Below, piece after piece: positions 1-9,436 of a stretch of DNA of 64,000 nt. The first letter of the stretch is position 1, and every line of letters starts with the position of its first letter. The stretch is from the NCBI GenBank assembly GCA_017311315.1, contig CM029669.1, forward strand, positions 7,601,055 to 7,665,054, in the 5' to 3' direction. This DNA comes from Dendrocalamus latiflorus (taxonomy: Eukaryota > Streptophyta > Magnoliopsida > Poales > Poaceae). The notes beneath the pieces are model-generated. The model worked only from the letters and a program-made list of their open reading frames with translations, searched no databases and was not told the DNA's origin. Position numbers and translations under genes: made by a program.

Positions 1-339
1 CTCATGGCTTCCAGACCTGGTGCGTGCTTCTTTAGAAAAGCCCACAGGAACCGAGTCAAAGTGACCAGCCTCACGTATGTTGAGATGCTGATCATGTGAG
101 GTGGCTCCTGAAGCCTTTGCTGCTGCCCTCATCCTCCTTTTGGCCGACTTGGACAGGACAGGAATGAACTCCTCCTGACGTGCAGAAGTCACTTCATGCT
201 CGTGGTTCGCTATAGCCGGGGACGCAGCTGTGGTTTGTAGTGAACTTGCACTAGTGGTAGCTTGAAAAGGCCCCACCGGTATGTCTAGCCACAGCGACCC
301 AAAGCGTAGCGTGACGAATTGTTGAACCCGCCCCGCCAT
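1..339 (-). CDS. Partial unidentified ORF running off the left edge
   Basis: A 113-codon reading frame opens with an ATG at 339-337 on the minus strand and stays open to base 1, so its C-terminus is outside the window. The protein begins MAGRVQQFVTL and later has a basic stretch (LSKSAKRRMRAAAKASG). I do not recognise a domain. The frame lies just left of a purine-rich tract (about 453-465, gaggggaaaag) and the probable start of a long LTR on the plus strand. It could therefore be the antisense ORF that Tat-lineage gypsy elements carry upstream of their 3' LTR, but that is inference. An alternative is a fragment of a non-LTR retroelement, because basic LSKSxKRR-like stretches occur there. A chance ORF is also possible. 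Confidence 0.3.
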   Translation of the reverse strand, partial: MAGRVQQFVTLRFGSLWLDIPVGPFQATTSASSLQTTAASPAIANHEHEVTSARQEEFIPVLSKSAKRRMRAAAKASGATSHDQHLNIREAGHFDSVPVGFSKEARTRSGSHE

Positions 340-899
340 CCCTTCATATAAAGAAAACCATATATCAACCTTCTTGCATACACACACATATATATCAATG
401 ACATGATCAATTTAAACGTCATATGTTGCACTTTGATGTTGGAATTCAAAGATGAGGGGAAAAGTATGTCCCACTGGGCGTGCCAGAATCTGATGACGGG
501 AAAATGGGCGTGAACCCGCGTTCACGTCATTAGAGACAAGTTAATTATATTTAATTGAAAATGAGACAAAGGAATCAGGTATTGCGGGTCCATTACTTCC
601 AGAATTAATACATTTACATAAAAATTCTGTTAATTACATCTCTTTGCGAGAAAACCCCTGATTAAGAATTCCAACATAAACATTACAACAAATTACAACA
701 TATGACTATTACAAAAATATAAAAGAAAAGGTCTTCAATCTTGGCGTCGCTGATGGATGCTTGCGCGAGGGTATTTTAGCTGCATTTTGTATTATTTTAC
801 TGACATGGCATATGATTTTTTTAGTGAACCTATGCATATAGCATGATTAAAGTTTAATTATTTTAGCCCTTTTTTTATTATTTTTCTTCATCTTGTAAC
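340..899. other. AT-rich non-coding stretch with LTR-edge features
   Basis: No coding signal is seen. The stretch contains a purine-rich tract (453-465), the sequence cccactgggcgtgccagaa (471-489) and the proposed LTR start at 491, followed by A/T-rich sequence. Confidence 0.3.
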
Positions 900-1795
900 A
901 TTGCATAGCGCTTGCAAATATTGCGCGCTCGCATGTAGCATAACCGAAGCGAAGGTCATTTTTTAATACTTCTATTACTACTAGCATGACATGGATTTTA
1001 TGCATGTAGTATAATAGAAGTATTTTATTATTTTATTATTTTATTGCTTTCCTCACCTCGTATTACTACTAGCATTGCGTAGCGCTTGCAAATGTTGAGC
1101 GCTTACATGTAGCGTAACCAAAGCGAAGCTTGTTTGTAATATTTTTATTACTACTAGTGCGCCATGGATTTTGTGCACATAATGTATGAAAGTTTAGGAC
1201 TAATTATTATATTGTTTTGCCCCGCCTTGTATTACTACTAACATTGCATAGCGCTTGCAAATGTTGAGCGCTTGCATGTAGCGTAACCGAAGCGAAGGTT
1301 GTTTGTAATAATATTTATATTACTACTAACATGCCATAGATTTTGGGTATGTCATGTAATAGAAATTAAGTGTTTTGCTCCACCTCGTATTACCACTAAC
1401 ATGTAGCGTAACCGAGGTGAAGTTTGTTTCTTTAACATTTGTATTGCTATATGCTATATATTTTAGGCATGTAGTATAATAAAAGTATGTTGTCATTTTA
1501 TATTTTTTTTATTGTTTTGCCTCGCCTTGTATTACTACTAGCATTGCATAACGCTTGCAAATGTTGAGCGCTTGCATGTAGCGTAACCAAAGCGAAGGTT
1601 GTTCGTAATATTTTATTACTACTAGTGCGCCATGGATTTTATGCACGTAGTATATGAAAGTTTAGAACTAATTATTTTATTGTTTTGCTCTGCCTTGTAT
1701 TACTACTAGCATTGCATAGCGCTTGCAAATGTCAAGCGCTTGCATGTAGCGTAACCGAGATGAAGTTTGTTTTTTTAAAACATTTGTTCATGCAT
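900..1795. repeat. Tandem array of ~170-bp units, about five copies
   Basis: The core gcgcttgcaaatgttgagcg followed by gcatgtagcgtaaccgaag recurs at about 909, 1082, 1251, 1551 and 1719. The spacings are 173, 169, about 300 (two units with an internal deletion near 1381-1430) and 168. Each unit also holds attactactagcat and an AT-rich half with tttattgttttgc. The copies are clearly diverged. The array is probably part of a long LTR, but a captured satellite cannot be excluded. Confidence 0.8.
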
Positions 1796-1839
1796 TTTTA
1801 TTATTTTTGCAGCATATACCCACCCCTAATTCGTGTCCA

Positions 1840-2115
1840 TTTGAGGGAACCGAATTGGGACAATGGGGTTTTTTCAATCTTCTCACTCTCGGTTTGTATC
1901 CATCTGTAGGGGGCCGAACCTAAGAGACGAGGGATCGAGCCCTTGTTCTTTGGGTTTGTATCCATCTAACGGGACCGAACCGAGAAATGAGGTCTTCATG
2001 CCTCGCCTTGATTTGTATCCATTTGTAGGGGACCGAACCTAAGAGACGAGAGATCAAGCACTCGCTCTTCAGGTTTGTATCCGCCTAACGGGACCGAACC
2101 AAGGGGGCAAAAGTA
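1840..2115. repeat. Alternating ~60-bp tandem repeat
   Basis: The phrase tttgtatccatctgtaggg, followed by gaccgaacctaagagacgag, alternates with tttgtatccatctaacggga followed by ccgaacc. The starts are at about 1892, 1954, 2011 and 2073. Two unit types alternate, giving a dimer of about 120 bp. No coding role is apparent. Confidence 0.75.
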
Positions 2116-2748
2116 TAAAGAAATAAACAAAATGAAGTCTTGATTCGTATTGCAATGATCAAATCTAAGAGTGAAGAGGGATAGGAAGAAGAAAGCTTTT
2201 TGATAGGGTATCACAATGACCAAACCTTTGCACAGGCACACCTTCCTCTATCTATTTCCTTCTCTTTTTCTCACAAGTGTTTGCTGAATGCTCTCCAAAT
2301 GGGCAGCGTATCCTCCCCTTCTTCCTCCCAAAAAAGCTCCCTCTTTCCATACCATTACCCCCTATTTATAGAGCAAGGATGATGGGTGGTTTATGAGGAG
2401 AAGTTATGTCAACTTCCCACTTTGATTTTCTTCTTCTGATTTTTTTTTGCTATCAAAATTTCAGCTTTTAAGCTACGTACGCGCAAAACATGCAAATTCA
2501 TGGGCCAAGCAAGCAGATACGTGGGCACTGCTTTGATTTACTTGGAGAAGCTCCTACTTCATGCATGCACACGATCAATGCATGTAACCACTTTCTTTAC
2601 TACGTGGGAAGTGCTCTTTGATGACTATGTGGGCCATTAATTCCTTCATGCAAACGTATTTGGCTTAATCATGTATGCATGCGAGCTCTTAATTTGGACT
2701 GAGTCTTTTCTTGTGCGTGTTTGTGACCCTAGTCTGGTAGTGGCAGCT
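2116..2748. other. Non-coding stretch, nothing recognised
   Basis: This is AT-rich sequence with several catgcatgc-type steps (2565-2680). I see no credible ORF, splice pattern or RNA gene. It probably belongs to the surrounding long LTR. Confidence 0.4.
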
Positions 2749-3875
2749 TGATGAGGCGATGGGGTCCCGATCTTCCGATAGGATGATAACTATCGATTTC
2801 GGTGGAGATGACTCTTGCGATCCGACTACAACCGTACGAGACGTCACTTGCGCCTTAGCAATCGCTGAACCAACCCCAAGATATTATCAACCGTGCCAAG
2901 AACGCGGTTGACCTAACCACGAAGGTCTATTCCTGCATGCAACCGAAGAACACGCAAGAACAAGGATAGTGAGCAACCTGAAACTTGCTAGATATAAAAG
3001 TCGCACAAGGATAGTTGAGGTTCTGTAACACGAATCTGTTGGTCTAGCCGACACAAGAGAACGTGGAGTTTGCACAAGGGGCTAAACTGATCTAAACAAA
3101 ACCTAAGTCCTAGAAACGGAGGCGGCGGCTCCTATATAGTGAAAACAACCAGGGGAGGCGTCCCAAAGGGTACACCCTAGGGTTACAAGGCCCATGGGCC
3201 CAAGTGGAGGTGGCGCAGCACCCTTTTGACTCGGACTCAGAAACCTATGTGAATTGTTTTGATGATTCCGGCCGGCTCGGATGGAATTTGAAGATGAGGT
3301 TGGATCCATTGGAAAGTAGACTTGATAAGATTTCCATGAAGTACAAGAACGTCCCAAACGGAGTCCGTATGAGGAAGTTATGTCCGTTTAAACTTGCACC
3401 ATTGCAGCAGTCCGAATCCGATTTCAGTACGTGACCAACGTGGACTCTTTTGACGATTGCGGCCGGCTCGGATAGAATTTGAAGATGATGTTGGATCCGT
3501 TGGAAAATAGACTTCATAAGCTTTCCATGAAGTACAAGAACGTCCCAAACGGAGTCCGTATGAGGAAGTTATGCCCGTTTGAACTTGGTACCATCGCAGC
3601 AGTCCGAGTCTGATTCCAAAACGTGTCCAACTCGAATTCGTGCTTGACTTGGTCCCAAAGTGACGTGGTGACCTCCATTATTCCTTCCATGCATGTCCAG
3701 GACTCCATATCCCTTTCCTTCATCCTTTCCCAAGTTCCTAAGCACAATTAAATCACTTGCATTAGGTAGCGGTCTATTCTTAGTAACATATGAAGGCTGA
3801 AGAAACGAATTCACCTTTAGTTCAATCTTGATATTGGGCGCTATTGTCGTATGTGTTTGTGGCGTGGTCACATCA
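2749..3875 (-). mobile_element. LTR of a CRM-like gypsy element
   Basis: Read on the minus strand, this block starts TGATGTGACC at 3875 and ends ...CATCA at 2749. Its end region resembles the ends of the LTRs of gypsy B (ctctcatcgaaagatcggaa compared with the complement of gatcttccgatag). A TATA-like element (tatatag) lies at 3132-3139 on the minus strand. The adjacent internal sequence (3876 onward) carries a purine tract, complement of tcctccccttcttg, exactly where a polypurine tract should be, so this is a 3' LTR. Within the LTR a frame at 3871-3569 (minus) is related to the LTR-encoded tail of gypsies A and B, with the shared core DLIVLRN. The family is distinct from A/B. Confidence 0.7.
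3250..3625. repeat. 191-bp tandem duplication inside the LTR
   Basis: The sequence gccggctcggat recurs at 3271 and 3462, a spacing of 191 bp. The long shared tract includes aagtacaagaacgtcccaaa and gagtccgtatgaggaagtta. The same region of the gypsy A and B LTRs is single-copy, so the duplication is specific to this family or this copy. Confidence 0.8.
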
Positions 3876-4150
3876 TCCTCCCCTTCTTGATAGAAAAACC
3901 GTCCTCGGTTTTAGCATATGTGTAGCCTCACGTATTGCATGATCTTCATCATAAATGTCGGTACATAATAACAAACGCAACAAACTCTCATTATGTAATA
4001 TCATAAGTTCTTTGTCAAACAAAGTGAAACCTCTTTGAAACGAGCTCACCTTATAATTTAAGCGATGCGAAGGAACTCTTGTAATTAGGACAACAAGCAT
4101 AGGAAATATGGTTGTATCCATAGGGGTCATGTCCTCATCACAGCTTCTTT
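3876..4150 (-). pseudogene. 3' end of CRM-like pol, truncated
   Basis: On the minus strand a frame here contains DEDMTPMDTTIFP and ITRVPSHRLNYKVSSF. The second resembles the MTRARARQLNHQVNAF tail found in gypsy B, and the frame ends FLSRRGG at the LTR border. This is the degenerate tail of a gypsy polyprotein joined to the LTR at 3875. The rest of the element is absent: beyond about 4150 the sequence passes into the 170-bp array. It is non-functional. Confidence 0.5.
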
Positions 4151-4239
4151 TTTTTATTTTATGGAGAGGGCAATTAATTATCATAAATATTTTGATTTGT
4201 CTTTATGCATGCATATAGCATGTGAACGTATATGGCTAT

Positions 4240-4876
4240 TGACATGGATTTTTTTTGCGTACGTCATTTGACTATATCAGTTTATTCAAGCAGCATTTGT
4301 TCTCCGAATGATTTAAAAATTAAACACGAGACTTTCACTTGCACCACGAACAGGCCATAAAAATTCGCCACTCGATTGTAATGTGTAGCACACACAAAAA
4401 ATCTTGGAAGGCGGATTTGCGTTTTGCGTACGTCATCCGGCCGTATTATCCTATTCGAGTGAGCATTTGTGCTCCGAGTGAGCTGAAAATTAAACATGAG
4501 ACTTTCACTCACAACACAAACATGCCATAAAAATTCGTCACTCAATCGTAATGTGTAGCACACACAAAAAATCTTGGAAGGCGGATTTGCGTTTTGCGTA
4601 CGTCATCCGGCCGTATTATCCTATTCGAGTGAGCATTTGTGCTCCGAGTGAGCTAAAAATTAAACATGAGACTTTCACTCACAACACAAACATGCCATAA
4701 AAATTCGCCACTCAATCGTAATATGTAGCACACACAAAGAATACTGGAAGCCGGACTTGTGTTTTGCGTACGGCCTCCAGCCGTATTATCCTATTCGAGT
4801 GAGCATATGTGCTCCGAATAAGCTGAAAATTTGACACGAGACTTTCACTCGCACCACAAACATGCCATAAAAATTT
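4240..4876. repeat. Tandem array of 170-bp units, about 3.7 copies
   Basis: The motif gagcatttgtgctccgagtg recurs at about 4291, 4461, 4631 and 4801, exactly 170 bp apart. Each unit also contains cacgagactttcactcac, gtagcacacacaaa and gcgtacgtcatccggccgta. The two central units are nearly identical; the outer ones are more diverged. The sequence is unrelated to the ~170-bp array at 900-1795 as far as I can see. Confidence 0.85.
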
Positions 4877-6280
4877 CGGACAAAATTGGTGTCAACACTT
4901 GGCCGCCGCCCTGCAACTCCACGCCGCCTTCTCTCCTCCTTCTCACTCCCTCCGGCCAGCTGCTCGTCTCACCGTGCGCCCCGCCATACCTCACATCTCC
5001 GCCGCCGATCTTCCTCTACTTCGCCGCCGCATCCTTCTACAGCGCCGCCTCTCCTCCATCTCTTCCACCCCGGCCACCTTTCTTCTCCTCTGCAGCCACC
5101 AGGCCGTCTCTCTTCACTGCTCCTCCGCGCCTCCTCTTTGCCCCCACCTCGGCGCCGCCGCTCTTCGGCTACCACCGGCGAGTGCCGCCCTTCACCACTC
5201 ACCAGCCGACATCACCACCGTGCTCTGCAGTGCCGACACCGACGGCATCTTCATCTTCCCCGTCTCCGGCTCCTTCCTCTACGTCGAGCGCCGCTCCACT
5301 GCTTCCCCTTCACCTCTGCGTCGGCCACCACTTCATCGACTCACCGCCGCATCCTCCTCTGCTTCCACGACTTCCCTCTGCTACTACTCCCTCTCTCGGT
5401 TCACTCCAATCCCCTCTCTTCCCTTTATTATCTTGTGTTAGTTTTGTTGATTACTATTGCTACATGAAACTGTGAATGCTAATCAGGGAATGTGAATTTT
5501 GTTGATGTCTCAATGTGATGGTGCATTGAGGATTTTGTTCAGAGATCTGTAATGCATGAGATCAGTGGATATTATATAGTGCCCTGTTCTGTTATTGTGA
5601 ATTATGCACTGTTATGTATGCATATGCTTTGAGATGTTATTGTAATTATGTTTTAATTTGTTATGTGTTCTAGTGTCAGTGGGTTAGTGTTTTGTCTGTG
5701 ATCAGTGTTCTTGTAGTGTGTTTGTGCAGCTGTCAATGTCCAGTTTATGTGTGTGCTTGTGTTGCGCGATTTAGCGAGTCGGCGATCGTTTTCTCCCCCT
5801 TGCTGTCTCAACCCGTCTAGTGCTTCTAGATCTTCCCTTGTGCTTCTCGACCTCCCCCTTTGCTTCTCTCAGCGGTCGTTCGATCGTTAAGTCGTGTGAG
5901 GGTTCGTAGCTGTGTTTGTCGTGTGCCGTCGTTGTCTAGTTAGCCTTCGACCGTATTCTCCCTCGTTCTTTCTGAACTCCATCTTTGCTTCTCGACTCTC
6001 TCTCTTTCTGTCTCGCGGTCGATAGTTAGTTAGATCGTCGATCGGTAATTGTTTTCGTTCGTGTAGTCGTCGTTGTAGTTCGTGTGTGTGTTCGTTCGTT
6101 TAGTCTTGTCGTGTCGTTCGTTCGGTCGTACGACGTTTATTCGTACGGTCGTTCGTCCCGTCGTTCTTCGTTTGTTTAGTTTGTTCGTCGTTACGTCTTT
6201 GCGAGTTAGAGTTCGTTTGGTAGTTTAGTTTTCTCCCCTGTTTCATTTGATCTAGCTTTAGCTGAGCACCGGTAGCCTTA
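4877..6280. other. C-rich and TTCG-rich LTR interior without genes
   Basis: Bases 4900-5410 are strongly C/T-rich (gcc, ctcc, tcc runs) and stay open in all three forward frames, which points to composition bias rather than coding. Bases 5460-5760 are T-rich, and 5760-6240 are rich in tcg and ttcg steps. This resembles the leader part of a long gypsy LTR. I find no promoter or gene I can defend. Confidence 0.45.
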
Positions 6281-6310
6281 GTCTAGTCCCTGTGGAGAAC
6301 ACGACACTCA

Positions 6311-6344
6311 CCGCTATTTTAGTGGCAACCCGTGCACTTGCGGG
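6311..6344 (+). other. Two adjacent hairpins near the LTR 3' end
   Basis: Bases 6311-6325 (ccgctattttagtgg) can fold as CCGCTA/TAGTGG. Bases 6329-6344 can fold as CCCG...CGGG. The same pair of hairpins occurs at 54,430-54,464 in the Athila-like LTR with compensating base changes. Confidence 0.55.
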
Positions 6345-6365
6345 TGTGCTATTTTTGCACGATCA

Positions 6366-9300
6366 CCGCCCACTCGGCTATAAAAGCCGCCGAAGGCCCC
6401 CACAAATTCCCCACACCCTACACACCCTTCACCTCCAAGCGATTGCATTTTTGTGCTCTGTCCACCGCCGGCGCCACTCTCCTTCTCCCGCTCCGGCCGT
6501 CGGGCGCACCACCGAATCCCCGCAAGGCAGCCCAATTCCTTCGCCCCAGAGACTCCTCGGGGTGCGTCGAAGCCGCCCGCACCCTTCCCTGAGCTCCGTC
6601 GCGCTCGTACACTGCCGGCGTCGATCCCACCTTTAGGCCGCCGCCGCTGCACGCCGCCAGCCCACCTCAGCCCCTCTCCGGCCCCGCCGCTGCTTCCGGT
6701 GAGTTCCCCTAGCCCTCCTCCAGCTCACGCCTACCCGAACCCCCTTCTCCTTCCCCTCCGGCGCCATCGCCCCGTGCGCACCTCGCTGCCGGCCGCATTG
6801 CGCTGCTGCCCGCCTACCTCGCCGCCGCTCGAACCAGTGCGCCTCCTCCTGTGGCTAGAACAACTTTCCCGCGACCCATTTTAGCCGGTCCCAGCAACCC
6901 CCCGGCCACCGTTCGCCGGTGGCGCGGCTCCTCTGTTTTGACCCCAGTTATAACTCGATACAATTAGCAATATTCACTCTCCTCATTCAGCCCAGGCCAA
7001 AGGCCCACTTGGCTAGCTCGGCTCACGATTAGCAGACTCAAGACCTGGTCCTGAGTTCGACTTCCACAAACAGCACACCTTGCACCCATTTTTAATGTCA
7101 TTTTTGCAACCCGTTTTAATTAAGAGAAACCAGGGAAAATTAAGGAATAAGTTAGAGAAGCCAATAAATTTAATTAGAGTATAAAATAAGGTATTTAAGA
7201 TTTAATATTGGCTATTTATTATATGAGCTGAAATATTTATTGAGGTCTGATTACCAATTAAAGACATCAATAAAAATTTGTTTTGCTTAATGTCCAAAGT
7301 TAATAAAAATCCTAAATAGAATTTATATATATATAATATATACATCCAAGTAAATTAAAAAGGAATAAAACTTTCAACTATAGAAGCAAAGTTTTAAATT
7401 AAAAAGATTGCCATGGACCATAATTAAATATACGCCCTGAACAATATCACCCAACAAAATAATGCTCAGTAAACTCGCGCACCAATTCATAGGTCTAACC
7501 TAACTCATGGAACTTCCTTGATAAATACAAAAATAATAAAAAGAGATGATTAATAAAGAGGGATCAAGTTATCATGTTCTACCACCGACTTTGCCTCAAA
7601 TCACCCGAATCACCCATTAGCTCAAAATAAAACTAAAATGAGTTTATTCGGATTTATTTGGATCTTTTGAGTTATTTGCCTTTATTTGTATTCAGTCGTT
7701 TAGTACGTAATTAGATATTGGAGTCGTGAAGAATCAAAGGATCACACAAGATCAAGAGCGAAGTGAAGAAAAAGACTAGAAGCTCAAGAGAAAGCATCGT
7801 GTGAGCTCAAGACCGCGGTAAACCACGCCAGGCGAGTCAATACTTTGATCATGTTGAACCTACATTTTATGCAAATTACTTTTGTTTAAAATATCAAATT
7901 GCATACTGTTATTTTATGAGCAAGTATATGTTTGATTTGAAAACTTTAGTTATATGCCCATTGTTCAACTTGATTAGTATTACACCCCTCTTTGGAATAT
8001 TGTACATGTGAGCCTTGTCACCCTAGTGGAAAAGTTATAATGGTTAGCTTTCGAAAATAAGTCCATATCTATACGCCATGCTTAGTACTGCTTAGATAAT
8101 CGGGGGCACCAAAAATGCCCCAAAACATCACTATGAATCATGAGAAGCTGGTTCGGGCAGTCATGGTGTAAATGGTTGGTATATTTGGTTATGGATATTT
8201 TATGCTCCCAAAAACCTCAAGTTGCTTAATTATCTGGGCGGATGGTTCGAGGGTGTGTTAGTGTGGTGCAGTGGAAGCACAAAAGGGGATAGTGGTAGAA
8301 CCGCCCAGATAGCCCTAAGGACCAAATCTTGTGATGACCTCCCAGTGTACAACAAGTACAACCACAAGCTGGCAAAGTGTAGGCAGGGCTAACTAATTTG
8401 CATCGACCTAGTAAGAGTTGCGCCGGTGTGACCACGGGCGGGTAGAGGATGGCCACATCCTCCGACGTGACGGCGCAAGAGGGGGCTTCTGGAAGGGTGG
8501 TCGTACCCCGAAGGAAGTGGAAACCTTAGCGGACGTAACTCTGCTAGGAAAAATGCATTGTAAAGGTCCTGTGATAGTCTACTCAACCGCATTGCTAAGG
8601 AATCATGTGGGGCAATGACTAGATTTATCTCTTGTGGGTAAAGTGTGCAAACTCTGCAGAGTCTAAAACTATTCGAATAGCCGTGCCCACGGTCAAGTGC
8701 GAACATAGGAACTTGACTAGATATAGTTCTGTTTCAAAATCTTTGTGGGTGAAAATGGTGAAGTGGAGGGCAGAAAAAGGCCCTAGTTTGAATTATCCTG
8801 GGTGTCGTCCCAGTGGTAAGTTAAGCGGCTATAACGCTGAAATGATGGTATATGGTGCAGATGCCATGTAACGGTGGATGGCATCTGTGTCAATAATATG
8901 ATGGTCATATTTCATAAATATAAATCATGATTTGTAAACTGCTAAGTCATAGGGATTTTTAATTAATTGTATTCAAAAGCAATCCTTGCAAAATAAAATA
9001 AACCGAGCCTTTCCTTTGATAAGCCACACATACTATGTATTTGCATTCTGTGTATTGGCTCGCGAGCACGGTGGTTTGTGCTCACACTCACTTTTGCGAC
9101 AAATTCAGAAGTAGGAATCAGACCACTACACTTCAACAATACTTTTGGATCATGATGGCGAAGAAGATGAAGATGTCAAGAACTAGGTCGCGATCCTCCA
9201 GTTGGCTGCCTGTGGGCATGTCCTGAAGGTCCCACCTGTGTGCTCGTTCTTCCACTGCTGCAATTTATTGATTTCGGCCTAATCGGCCCATGAGTAAGTC

Positions 9301-9436
9301 TATTACCATATTTACGCTTCCGCATGATATGTATTTTGATATTCATTGCTGTAACAGTGAGCACTATCTACTGATCTAGGGAATAGTGCAGTAAAATCAC
9401 AATGGATTTCGGATGGTAAAATCTGGGGTCTGACAA
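6366..9436 (+). mobile_element. LTR-like block, possibly of a chromovirus
   Basis: A TATA-like box (ctataaaag) at 6379-6387 is followed by a C-rich leader (6390-6930), AT-rich sequence (7080-7560) and a moderately GC-rich 3' part that ends ctggggtctgaca at 9436. From memory of the families, phrases such as gtgggtaaagtgtgcaaactctgcagag (about 8635-8662) look like LTRs of large grass chromoviruses. A possible left end is tgttttgacccca near 6934, which roughly mirrors the right end. There is no primer site after 9436 and no target duplication, so the left boundary and completeness are unresolved. Short ORFs inside are not coding-like. Confidence 0.4.

Larger units (their letters stand above)
491..6365 (+). 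mobile_element. Probable very long gypsy LTR (Athila/Tat-like), interrupted
   Basis: The right end is convincing. Bases 6281-6365 match the last 80 or so bases of the Athila-like LTR ending at 54,484, including the block ctagtccctgtggagaacac and the terminal gcacgatca. The left end is tentative: TGATGACGGG at 491 would give TGAT...ATCA termini and follows a purine-rich tract. Between them are two ~170-bp arrays, a ~60-bp array, a CRM-like LTR fragment (2749 to about 4150), a C-rich block with no codon-like structure (4876-5460) and a TCG/TTCG-rich block (5760-6230). No primer-binding site follows 6365, so this is either a 3' LTR of an element to the left or a solo LTR. The 4.4 kb left after removing the CRM-like insert would be long but not unheard of for this group. 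It may instead be two separate LTR fragments joined near 4876. Confidence 0.4.

Noticed and set aside
4831..5475. Three overlapping Pro/Ser-rich ORFs of 180-214 codons on the plus strand
   Set aside because: All three frames and the opposite strand are open because the DNA is a C-rich tract. There is no domain, and the place fits an LTR interior.
6934..9436. Complete solo LTR bounded by tgttttgacccca and tggggtctgaca
   Set aside because: The ends are only roughly complementary and the flanking pentamers do not match, so I report only an LTR-like block with uncertain left end.
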